Of a DNA stretch of 64,000 bases, positions 43,933 through 52,019 are shown piece after piece. The DNA comes from Murimonas intestini (GTDB lineage Bacteria; Bacillota; Clostridia; Lachnospirales; Lachnospiraceae). The notes under the pieces are model-generated. The model saw only the letters and a list, made by a program, of their open reading frames with translations, ran no database searches and was not told the origin of the DNA. The stretch spans positions 1 to 64,000 of the forward strand of contig NZ_JANKBI010000020.1 of NCBI RefSeq assembly GCF_024622195.1, given 5' to 3'. Each line of letters starts with the position of its first letter. Within the stretch, counting starts at the first letter, position 1. The translations under genes and the position numbers were made by a program.

Positions 43933-44802
43933 TCACTCTTTCACACCTCCCGCCATCACTCCGCCTGTATAGTACTTCAGGATAAGAGGGTACATTGCCA
44001 GTATAGGGACCATAACGATCACTATGGTGGCTGCCTTCAGGGAACTGATGTTGAGCGAGGTGAGGTCCACATTTGCATATGAAGCGATAGCTGTGGAATC
44101 CCCATTGACAACAAACTGTTTTAAAAATACCTGCAGCACAGTGGTGTCCCTCGTCTGAAGGAAAACGCTGCTCTTGAAATATTCATTCCAGCGGACTACA
44201 GCATAGAACATTCCCACAGTCATAAATACAATCTTATTCAGCGGAAGGAAAACCTTAAAAAATACAGTCAGCTCTCCCGCCCCGTCTATCTTGGCTGCCT
44301 CAATCAGCGCTATGGGTGTTTCTTCAAAAAACCGCATCATAAGGATCAGGTAATATACATTTACTGAATTGTAGATAACCATGACCCAGATATTGTTCAG
44401 CAGATGCAGATTCTTAACCACAAAATACTCCTGGATAATGCTCGGCTCAAAAATCATCATGACGATAAAGAATACCATCAGAGGCTTTTTGAAAGGAAGC
44501 CCCGGCCTGGTCAGAGCATAAGCTGCACTCCCGGTGATCAGGAGGCTTAAGAATGTTCCTGCAAGTGTAATGAACAAGCTGTTCAAAAATGAGCGTATAA
44601 CAAGCGAATTCGAAAATATCAGCTTATAATTGATCAAATCTACTCCGCTCGGCCAGAACTGCCAGCCCGTCATGTGGGGTACCTGCCTGGGATCAGAAAC
44701 AGACTTTGCCAGGATATTCAGTATCGGTATCAGAATAACCAGCACCATAATCAGCAGACAAACGCGGATCACCACCGGCCCTGCCTTTAATCTTCTTTTC
44801 AT
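43933..44802 (-). CDS. Carbohydrate ABC transporter permease (YtcP type)
   Basis: A 289-residue, six-helix permease. The EAA loop reads IALIEAAKIDGAGELTVFFKVFLPLNKI and the ending ILKYYTGGVMAGGVKE is characteristic of the YtcP/LplC subfamily. It follows the LplB-type permease by 13 bp. No dedicated ATPase is encoded nearby. Confidence 0.93.
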   Translation of the reverse strand: MKRRLKAGPVVIRVCLLIMVLVILIPILNILAKSVSDPRQVPHMTGWQFWPSGVDLINYKLIFSNSLVIRSFLNSLFITLAGTFLSLLITGSAAYALTRPGLPFKKPLMVFFIVMMIFEPSIIQEYFVVKNLHLLNNIWVMVIYNSVNVYYLILMMRFFEETPIALIEAAKIDGAGELTVFFKVFLPLNKIVFMTVGMFYAVVRWNEYFKSSVFLQTRDTTVLQVFLKQFVVNGDSTAIASYANVDLTSLNISSLKAATIVIVMVPILAMYPLILKYYTGGVMAGGVKE

Positions 44803-44815
44803 GCCTTTTGCCTCC

Positions 44816-45742
44816 TTACCATGCTCCTTTGCCAGTCAGTCTCTTAGAGATAAAGTCAGTTGCCAGTATCAGTACAGTTCCAATAATTCCCTTAAAAAGA
44901 CTGGCAGCCGTTGCGAAGGAATACTGTGTATTTACAAGCCCTATCCGGTACACGTATGTATCAATAATGTCAATGCGGCTGAGCACTGCGTCATTTGAAA
45001 AGTTCAGGATCTGGTCCAGGCCCGCGCTCATGATAAAGCCTACATTCAGTATCAGTACTGTTACCATCGGTATCGCCAGAGCCGGCAGTATTATATGCTT
45101 TACCATCTTCCATCTCCCTGCCCCGTCAATAGCTGCCGCATCGTAAAGTTCCTTGCTGATGCCCAGGATTGCGGATAAATAAATGATTGAATCCCAGCCG
45201 ACGCTCCTCCACATTTCCGAGCCTGTCAGAATGGGGATGATAGCATTTTTATTTACCATGAGATTTTTATACTCGATCCCGAACATTCCCATGAGGCTGG
45301 ATACCACACCTCCCTGGGAAAAAGCATCGATCCAGATACCAGCTATGATGACCCATGATAAAAAATGGGGCATGTACGATATTACCTGGACAAACTTTCC
45401 AAATCTGGATCTCCCCACTTCATTTAAAAGAAGTGCAAAGATCACAGGAAATGGAAACAGCAGAAAAATCTTGATACTGCTGATCAGCAGTGTATTTTTC
45501 AAAATATTCAAAAATGAAGGCGTCTCAAACAGCATCTTAAAATACTTCATTCCCACAAAGGTATTCTCACCAACAATCTTATAATCGTAAAAGGCAAGCT
45601 TCATACCCACGATTGCGGTCACCCGGAAGAAGATAAAGTATAAGAGTGCCGGCAGAAGCATCAGATATATCCACTTATATTTCTTTACCCTCTGCCACGT
45701 GGAAACCTCACTTTTTTTCCTGATCTGTAATTCCTTTGCCAC
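44816..45742 (-). CDS. Carbohydrate ABC transporter permease (LplB type)
   Basis: A 308-residue permease with a cytoplasmic start (STWQRVKKYKWIYLMLLPALLY), six predicted helices, the EAA loop KELYDAAAIDGAGRWKMVKHIILPAL and the LplB-type end FISKRLTGKGAW. It follows the DUF4387 gene by 18 bp, so transporter and AtuA-type genes are one transcription unit. Confidence 0.93.
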   Translation of the reverse strand: MAKELQIRKKSEVSTWQRVKKYKWIYLMLLPALLYFIFFRVTAIVGMKLAFYDYKIVGENTFVGMKYFKMLFETPSFLNILKNTLLISSIKIFLLFPFPVIFALLLNEVGRSRFGKFVQVISYMPHFLSWVIIAGIWIDAFSQGGVVSSLMGMFGIEYKNLMVNKNAIIPILTGSEMWRSVGWDSIIYLSAILGISKELYDAAAIDGAGRWKMVKHIILPALAIPMVTVLILNVGFIMSAGLDQILNFSNDAVLSRIDIIDTYVYRIGLVNTQYSFATAASLFKGIIGTVLILATDFISKRLTGKGAW

Positions 45743-45760
45743 AATATCCCCCCGTTCCCT

Positions 45761-46081
45761 CTACAGTTCTACCTTCATCTGTGCCAGCGGCGCATGCTGC
45801 TGTGCCCCATACACATCCCTGTCCCCACAGGTCCCGGAAGAAATGCTTCTGTCATAAGTGATCTTGAAACCCAGGGCCGTATCAAAAAATACGATTTCCT
45901 GGATCCTGGACTCTTCCATTTTATAAAGCATAGCTATGTGCTTTCTGGTAATCAGACCGCTCTCTTTTATTTTCTTATATATCTTTTCATCATCAAACAG
46001 AACGTCCAGGGTAGTCTGGAACGGACCGCTGTTTTTGGAACGGATGACCTTTGCCAGGTCATATAATCTGTATTCTGCCAT
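45761..46081 (-). CDS. DUF4387-family protein
   Basis: A 106-residue protein, MAEYRLYDLAKVIRSKNSGPF, then LDVLFDDEKIYKKI and GFKITYDRSISSGTCGDRDVYGAQQHAPL. This matches the DUF4387 family, which is often found beside, or fused to the C-terminus of, AtuA/DUF1446 proteins. It therefore probably forms a two-subunit enzyme with the upstream gene. Function is otherwise unknown. Confidence 0.88.
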   Translation of the reverse strand: MAEYRLYDLAKVIRSKNSGPFQTTLDVLFDDEKIYKKIKESGLITRKHIAMLYKMEESRIQEIVFFDTALGFKITYDRSISSGTCGDRDVYGAQQHAPLAQMKVEL

Positions 46082-46102
46082 ATCTTCTCCTATCTGCGTA
46101 CC

Positions 46103-47488
46103 TTAATATGGAACGCTGCTCCATTCAGGATATTCTATCGGGAATAGCTGCTCTATCTCCTCACCAGCGATTTCCATCAGATGATATACAGAAAATTCAT
46201 ATACCGGACCAAAGGGGATATCACTGGGTGCAAATGGAAATGCCAGATTCCCTGCCGTGGATTTTCTGCCCGGATAACCGTAGTGGAGGAAGGTCGAACG
46301 CAATGTGCTGCATATCATATTTGCCAACTCCTGAGTATCAGCTATGACTTCAAAGACAACGCCTGCCTCATGCCCTTTTTCTTCGGAGAGTGGCTCTGCA
46401 TCTCCCATGACACCGTTTATTCCATAATTCAGGAAATGGATCTCATAGCGTCCCTGATCTATATCCTCATAATATTCTTTTGTCTGCTGCTCCACCTGCT
46501 GCTCCACTTCCTCCAGCATGGAGAGCATGATGGGGTCCCGCACTCCTGCTATGACAAATGTCCTGTAAGCCACCTGGACCGCTCCTTCCAGCTTGACCTG
46601 GTATTTAGGGGCCTTCTCGATGCGGCTCCCTGTCACCATAACACTCCTGTCATCATACTGTTCAAACCTGCATTCCTTCAGATTCATGACCACTCCGGGC
46701 CCATGGAGCAGATAAGGATGCTCTTTCTCATAAAATGTATGTGCGGCTACAGACAGGGAAGTACATTTTCTGTCATCCGACAGTGGTTTAATGATAAAGC
46801 CGTCTTCCCTGATGGTACCCATCATACAATCCTTTGTCGTCCCCGGCACTGCACACAGGGCTGCACACTCCAGGATCTTCCCCGCATGATAACCGTATTC
46901 CAGGGGAAGCCCATAGTATTCTGCTACTGCCGCAAAGGGGCTGGGATCATAGGCCCGTCCGCAGATGATCAGCTTTGCGCCTTCCCTCAGGGCCTTCACT
47001 ACAGGCTCATGGCCCATCTGGGCGACAACACCGCTTGAATTCTCCAGTCTCTCTTTTGTGAGCTCCTTTACAAGATTTCCCAGCTGTTCCACCTTTCCTG
47101 CTTTCATTTTCTGCCAGATAAACTCTTTCGGGATATCTGCCCAGATAACTGCTGTCTTAAGGTTCTCCAGGTGGTGTTCCTTTATAATAGAAGAAATAAT
47201 GTGAAGTGTCCTCTCTACATGCACCCGTCCCCCGGCTCCGCCCGCGGAACCCACAATTGCCGGAATTCCTGCTTTTGCCGCCTCAGTTATGATCAATTCC
47301 AGATCCCTCCTGCTTGCTTCATCGCTGACAATGGCCACTCCCTTGCCCAGCTTGTGCGGACCGGCATCCGTACTTCCGGCATCTACTACAATTGCGTCCG
47401 GCTTTTCTGCAATTCCATTCATAAATGACTGCTTTGGAAATCCATATCCCAGTATTCCACAGGGTGCTAATATTTTAATCTCCCTCAT
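46103..47488 (-). CDS. AtuA/DUF1446-family protein (acyclic terpene utilisation type)
   Basis: About 461 residues, starting REIKILAPCGILGYGFP, with VVDAGSTDAGPHKLGKG, IPAIVGSAGGAGG, and ICGRAYDPSPFAAVAEYYGLP. These are hallmarks of the AtuA N-terminal domain (DUF1446). In Pseudomonas AtuA is linked to terpene degradation, but most family members have no assigned reaction. Pairing with DUF4387 and an ABC sugar-type transporter suggests a dedicated small-molecule pathway. The ATG at 47488 has CGGAGG six bases upstream. It is the first gene of the operon. Confidence 0.88.
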   Translation of the reverse strand: MREIKILAPCGILGYGFPKQSFMNGIAEKPDAIVVDAGSTDAGPHKLGKGVAIVSDEASRRDLELIITEAAKAGIPAIVGSAGGAGGRVHVERTLHIISSIIKEHHLENLKTAVIWADIPKEFIWQKMKAGKVEQLGNLVKELTKERLENSSGVVAQMGHEPVVKALREGAKLIICGRAYDPSPFAAVAEYYGLPLEYGYHAGKILECAALCAVPGTTKDCMMGTIREDGFIIKPLSDDRKCTSLSVAAHTFYEKEHPYLLHGPGVVMNLKECRFEQYDDRSVMVTGSRIEKAPKYQVKLEGAVQVAYRTFVIAGVRDPIMLSMLEEVEQQVEQQTKEYYEDIDQGRYEIHFLNYGINGVMGDAEPLSEEKGHEAGVVFEVIADTQELANMICSTLRSTFLHYGYPGRKSTAGNLAFPFAPSDIPFGPVYEFSVYHLMEIAGEEIEQLFPIEYPEWSSVPY

Positions 47489-47694
47489 GCTCATCCTCCG
47501 GATGCCGAAACTGACGCCCCGGCATTTCTACCGTTCTTGTTTATTTGTTTAACAATTATATTATAGAGCTTTTAGTAGATATTTGTCAATAATAATGGAT
47601 TTAATTAATATTTTTTGTCACTTTTCACATATATTTATATATAATATTAGCTTTTCAGGATTTTCTTTATGTAATCTGACCAGAACTCCTCATG

Positions 47695-48246
47695 TCAGTT
47701 TCCCTGCTGTTCAGGACAATTTGTAATTTTAAATAAACTGACTATTTCCTCAGCCGAATCTTGCATTCCTCTTTGGAACCATACCTCTATCCAGCCATAT
47801 AAACTATAAGCAACAAATGCTGTTGTGTATGCCTCTATTTGGGAATGGTCTGCTTTAGGGCCGCATATATCCAATATGACATCCTTAATCAAATATATTA
47901 AATGCCTCTTGCTTAGTAAACTATAAAAATCTTTATGTTTCTCTAAATGCATAAAGATGAGACCGACCAGCTTACTTAATGATTTATCACTGCCCTTCTC
48001 ATATTCATCTTTCCATTCCGAAAACAATTCTTTTATATGCATTGTTAAAATATCTTCTTTACTTTCAAAATTACGATAGAAAGATACTCTTCCAACTCCT
48101 GCATATTCGCATAATCCACTGACAGAAATATCATTAATTGAGTTATCTTCCAATAATGACAAAAGTGCATCTGTTATGTGTGTGATAACATAAGTATTTC
48201 GTCCTTCATTGCTACACGGTGATACAGTCTTTGCAGTCTGTTTCAT
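47695..48246 (-). CDS. TetR/AcrR-family regulator
   Basis: A 183-residue protein with an N-terminal helix-turn-helix (TDALLSLLEDNSINDISVSGLCEYAGVGRVSFYRNFESKEDIL in segments at about 22-65) and a C-terminal helical domain of the TetR_C_33/DUF1528-like type. AGGAGG lies seven bases before the ATG at 48246. It is divergent from a small membrane ORF and an esterase gene. TGATGA and TCATCA at 48295-48316 form a possible shared operator. Confidence 0.9.
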   Translation of the reverse strand: MKQTAKTVSPCSNEGRNTYVITHITDALLSLLEDNSINDISVSGLCEYAGVGRVSFYRNFESKEDILTMHIKELFSEWKDEYEKGSDKSLSKLVGLIFMHLEKHKDFYSLLSKRHLIYLIKDVILDICGPKADHSQIEAYTTAFVAYSLYGWIEVWFQRGMQDSAEEIVSLFKITNCPEQQGN

Positions 48247-48294
48247 TTTCTGCCCTCCTATTGACATTAAGTATAATCGTAGATAGAATCAAAT

Positions 48295-48316
48295 TGATGA
48301 TACATTTGTTTCATCA
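48295..48316. promoter_or_regulatory. Possible TetR operator
   Basis: TGATGA and TCATCA are inverted with a 10-bp centre, in the divergent gap between the TetR gene and the esterase unit. The arms are short, so this is weak. Confidence 0.35.
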
Positions 48317-48352
48317 CAGTAACATTATACTACATTTAAAAAGAAAGAGGTT

Positions 48353-48493
48353 ATGATTATGACGCTTATGCAAAAACGAATATTAATATTATTAGTGATT
48401 ATTATCATTGCGGCAATATTAGGGAGGCTGACTGTCAGAATATTTATGAATCTCCTGCTGGGAGGTTCATTGTTTGGAGGTAACTTTCTGTGA
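48353..48493 (+). CDS. Small single-span membrane protein
   Basis: A 46-residue ORF with a strongly hydrophobic stretch (RILILLVIIIIAAILG, residues 9-24) and a glycine-rich end (LLLGGSLFGGNFL). AAAGAGG lies upstream. Its TGA overlaps the GTG of the esterase gene (GTGA), so translation is coupled. Similar tiny membrane proteins next to esterases are easily missed by gene callers. Function unknown. Confidence 0.55.
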   Translation: MIMTLMQKRILILLVIIIIAAILGRLTVRIFMNLLLGGSLFGGNFL

Positions 48494-49461
48494 AAAGTAA
48501 AAATAAAAAAAAGAGGGGTTGCATTATGTGGGGATTTATTTATGTATCAGTATTTTTGATCGTTTTTGTTATCTCAATAATTGTTAAGATATCATATCAC
48601 CCTGGATTAAAAGATTACTCTGTTAAGTGGGACAGCTCAATGGGAACTATTTATACTGATATTCCTTATGGGGAGAACAATGCGAATAGATTTGATATTT
48701 ATGTTCCGGCAGATAACACTAAGAAAACATATGGATTAGTTGTTTATTTACATGCAGGAGGTTTTACCACAGGGGATAAAAGCGATGATGCAGAAATGCT
48801 GAAATGGTTATGTTCTAAAGGGTATGTGGCAGCTGGGATAAATTATACTCTGCGCGATGAAAAGCATCCCCAGGCAAGCGTTTATTCTCAGTCAATGGAG
48901 ATTAAACAGAGTATGCCCTATATAGCAGAAAAATCAAAGGAACTCGGCTATCCAGTTGACAAAATGGCAATATCCGGCGGCTCTGCAGGAGGTACGCTTG
49001 CACTTTTATATGCATATCGTGATGCAGATACATCTCCCATCCCTGTCAAAATGGTCTTTGAGCTGGCAGGGCCTGCCAGCTTTCATCATGAGGATTGGAA
49101 AAATTATGGACTGGACCAGAATGAGGAAGCTGCAGCAAACTTATTCAGTATCATGTCTGGAAATAATATTACTGTTGATATGATAGAATCTGATGACTAT
49201 GATAATGAGATCAGGGACATCTCAGCCTGCATGTGGATAAATAATAATTCTGTGCCTTCAGTAATTGCATACGGCGTTTATGATAAAATATGTCCGTTTG
49301 ATTCCTCAAGACACCTTATAAATGCTTTAAAAGAAAATAATGTTCCCTATGATTATTTTGAATTTCCTCATTCAGGTCATGGATTACAAAACGATGATAA
49401 GATATATATTCAATACATGGAAAAAGTTTGTGAGTATTTGGATCGGTATCTGGGGAGATGA
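48490..49461 (+). CDS. Membrane-anchored alpha/beta hydrolase (esterase/lipase type)
   Basis: A 323-residue protein with a basic N-terminus and one membrane segment (IYVSVFLIVFVISIIV, about 16-31), so the catalytic domain is probably outside. Hydrolase motifs are VVYLHAGGF (oxyanion, HAGG in place of HGGG), ISGGSAGGTLAL (nucleophile elbow), YGVYDKICPFDS (acid) and PHSGHGLQ (His). The GTG start has GGAGG nine bases upstream; an ATG 12 codons in is an alternative. It converges with the EAL gene. Confidence 0.88.
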   Translation: MKSKNKKKRGCIMWGFIYVSVFLIVFVISIIVKISYHPGLKDYSVKWDSSMGTIYTDIPYGENNANRFDIYVPADNTKKTYGLVVYLHAGGFTTGDKSDDAEMLKWLCSKGYVAAGINYTLRDEKHPQASVYSQSMEIKQSMPYIAEKSKELGYPVDKMAISGGSAGGTLALLYAYRDADTSPIPVKMVFELAGPASFHHEDWKNYGLDQNEEAAANLFSIMSGNNITVDMIESDDYDNEIRDISACMWINNNSVPSVIAYGVYDKICPFDSSRHLINALKENNVPYDYFEFPHSGHGLQNDDKIYIQYMEKVCEYLDRYLGR

Positions 49462-49476
49462 GGAATGCCTTCACAG

Positions 49477-51759
49477 TTACATTTTTTCAATAAATTCCTC
49501 AAACTCAGGAATCGGAAGAGGCCGGGAATATATATATCCCTGCACCATATCACAGCCCACGGCGCGCAGGTAGTCAAGCTGCTCCGGTTTTTCTATTCCC
49601 TCTGCAACAGTCTGGACATCCAGGCTTTGGGCCAGTTCTATCAGGCATCTTATTACTTCCTTCGCCTTTGTGCCGGAGGTATTGATAAAGAACGATCTGT
49701 CCAGTTTTATAGTGTCCACATCAAATTCCTTCAGCAGGCCAAGTGATGAGAAACCTGAACCGAAATCATCCAGTGAACATAAAAATCCATACTGGTGCAT
49801 CTTCCGGATGCTCTCCTGCACTATTTTAATCTGTTTATTGTCAAAGAAGATGGACTCAGTCAGTTCAAATTCAATGATCCCCTGAGGTATCCCATATTCT
49901 TTCGCTATATCATAAAAACGCTTTAGTGTTTCCGCAGTCCTGAAATGCTGTCTGGAAAGGTTAACCGATACAGGAAGCAGTTTTCTGCCCTCATGGATCC
50001 ACCTTTTCAGCAGTTTGCAGACCTCCTTAAATACATAGAGATCCAGCTCGCATATTTTCCCGTTTTTCTCAAACAGAGGGATAAAATCACCCGGCAATAT
50101 CATTCCCCTCTCCGGGTGCAGCCATCTGACAAGGGCTTCAGCGCCCGCTGCCTTTCCGCTTTTCAGTTCTGTCTTGGGCTGCAGGTATACCTGAAAATCA
50201 TGGTTTTTCAGAGAACTTTCAAACAGTTCACTCAGTTCCAGCTCTTTCTTCAGTTTTTCAGTAAGCCCGTTGTCATAGAATCCGCATTTCTGCTGTACGT
50301 CAGGATCCTGGCTCTGATAAGCCAGCCTGGCCCTGTCCTGAAGGAGGGTGATCTCCATCTCAGGCTCCTCCACGATGCAGGCCCCCTGCCTGAAGGAAAG
50401 CTGGCAGCAGGGCAGCTGCGTATCCCTGAAGGAATTAATGTCCCGGATCAGACTGTCCAGCCTGCTCTGGATCAGCTCCGGCTCATGCTCATTTATACAC
50501 AGGAAAAACTGGTCAGATTCCACCCGGGCCGCAAATTCCCCTCTCCCGGTATCCATATGGCGCTCTGCATTTTGATAAATATAACTGAGAAAGCCGTTTC
50601 CCGCTTCAATACCGAATCTCTCATTGATCAGCTTGAAACCTTTCACATTCAGCAGGACTACAGCATATGTAAATGGTTCCATCGATTTAGACAGTTCCCG
50701 GTACTGCATCTGAAATGCCGCATTATTTGCTCCTCCTGTGACAGGGTCCGTGAATGCTATTTTTTCCAGCTGCCGCCTGTGTTCATTATAAAAGCGGTAT
50801 ACGGCAAACAGGAAGAGCGAGAAAACAAGTATCGTTATTCCCACGATAATAAAAGACTGTAAAATATACTGGTCAGCGCGGCCTGATATGATATCAGCAG
50901 GAATGATGGTGAGCAGGACCCAGTCATTTACGCCCAGTGAGTTATATGCCAGATAAAGCTCTTCCTGTGTCCCTGCTGTGAATCTGAGTGTCCCGTCCCT
51001 GCCTTCAGTCATATCCTCCTGTATTTTATGGATTCCTGATGATGTGTCCGTTCCGGTTTCATTTCTGAATATATTATCCAGTTCCATAAAAGAATCCAGC
51101 TCTGTAGGAGCTATCACTACCTGGCCGCTGCTGTCCGTTATGCAGCCAAGAGCATTGCCGCAAAAGCTTTTGGAGGCAATCATCTTCTGCATATTCTCTT
51201 TGCTCCTGCCTCCTGCCAGCACTCCAATGACTTCTCCCCGGACCCGGACGGGTGCCGTATAAATGATATTGCTCCCTCCCATATAGCTGGCGCTGACCTT
51301 TCCTTTAAATGAAGCCTGTACAGCTTCCGTATCTGCCAGGCCTTCAAGTTCTTCCATCGCTGGCTTTCCCATCCCAGCCTCTCCAACTTCAAATACAGAT
51401 CTGCCACGGCTGTCGATCATCATCAGGAAAGAGAACTCCAGTATCCCAGCCTTCCGTTTAAGGAATTCCCCAATCCCTGATTCTTCCCCTGCATCTATGA
51501 TCTCACTGACTGAATCGGATATAATCTCCAGATCCTCCATCTTATGTTCCATTGTGTATCTGATATCTGAAGTCATCTGGGCAGTCACGTCATGCAAATA
51601 TTCTTTTGTTGTGTCGTTTAAGACCGTCCTCAGCTGTGCAGCGCTCCATATGGAGGCTGTAAATATAACTGCCAGGATTACTGTCAATAATGATATCTGC
51701 ACTCTGCGGCTGACAAAATGCCTTCCCTGTCCATAAACTTCCTTTGCTGCCTTATCCAT
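49477..51759 (-). CDS. Membrane c-di-GMP phosphodiesterase: Cache sensor, degenerate GGDEF, EAL
   Basis: About 760 residues. A first membrane helix (about 20-42) and a second (about 312-335) flank an extracellular Cache-like sensor. The GGDEF domain is degenerate: the active-site loop reads ARVESDQFFL. The EAL domain keeps GAEALVRWLHPERG, ELTESIFF, SLDDFGSGFSSLGLL and DTIKLDRSF, so hydrolysis of c-di-GMP is expected. A TTG 16 codons upstream is possible, but the ATG at 51759 has a better ribosome site. It stands alone, divergent from the two-headed GntR regulator. Confidence 0.92.
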   Translation of the reverse strand: MDKAAKEVYGQGRHFVSRRVQISLLTVILAVIFTASIWSAAQLRTVLNDTTKEYLHDVTAQMTSDIRYTMEHKMEDLEIISDSVSEIIDAGEESGIGEFLKRKAGILEFSFLMMIDSRGRSVFEVGEAGMGKPAMEELEGLADTEAVQASFKGKVSASYMGGSNIIYTAPVRVRGEVIGVLAGGRSKENMQKMIASKSFCGNALGCITDSSGQVVIAPTELDSFMELDNIFRNETGTDTSSGIHKIQEDMTEGRDGTLRFTAGTQEELYLAYNSLGVNDWVLLTIIPADIISGRADQYILQSFIIVGITILVFSLFLFAVYRFYNEHRRQLEKIAFTDPVTGGANNAAFQMQYRELSKSMEPFTYAVVLLNVKGFKLINERFGIEAGNGFLSYIYQNAERHMDTGRGEFAARVESDQFFLCINEHEPELIQSRLDSLIRDINSFRDTQLPCCQLSFRQGACIVEEPEMEITLLQDRARLAYQSQDPDVQQKCGFYDNGLTEKLKKELELSELFESSLKNHDFQVYLQPKTELKSGKAAGAEALVRWLHPERGMILPGDFIPLFEKNGKICELDLYVFKEVCKLLKRWIHEGRKLLPVSVNLSRQHFRTAETLKRFYDIAKEYGIPQGIIEFELTESIFFDNKQIKIVQESIRKMHQYGFLCSLDDFGSGFSSLGLLKEFDVDTIKLDRSFFINTSGTKAKEVIRCLIELAQSLDVQTVAEGIEKPEQLDYLRAVGCDMVQGYIYSRPLPIPEFEEFIEKM

Positions 51760-51973
51760 TCCTCTAATATCTCCATCTGCCTTAAAAACTTCAGTGTTTC
51801 TGTTCAAAGCTCATCAAAAACGTGCAAAAATCCCTCCGGTGAAAGCTATTCTGAATTGATTTCTGCATGTAATTGTAACTATGAAGGTATTGAACAATTA
51901 CTAATATTTTAAGATATACAGATTTAAAAGACAATAATAAATCTGTGTACGTTTACATATAGTACACAAAAAA

Positions 51974-51990
51974 TTGTATCTGTGGTACAA
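51974..51990. promoter_or_regulatory. Possible operator/-10 region of the GntR-type gene
   Basis: TTGTA and TACAA form an inverted repeat around TCTGTGG, and TACAAT could act as a -10 element about 30 bp upstream of the TTG start. Short arms make this tentative. Confidence 0.3.
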
Positions 51991-52019
51991 TATCACCATC
52001 ACAAATCAGGAGGATTCAA

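Noticed and set aside
46181..47038. 285-codon plus-strand frame
   Set aside because: It is antisense to the well-supported AtuA-family gene, with Cys/His-rich shadow composition.
49945..50862. 305-codon plus-strand frame
   Set aside because: It is antisense to the EAL/GGDEF gene and has no ribosome site or known motif.
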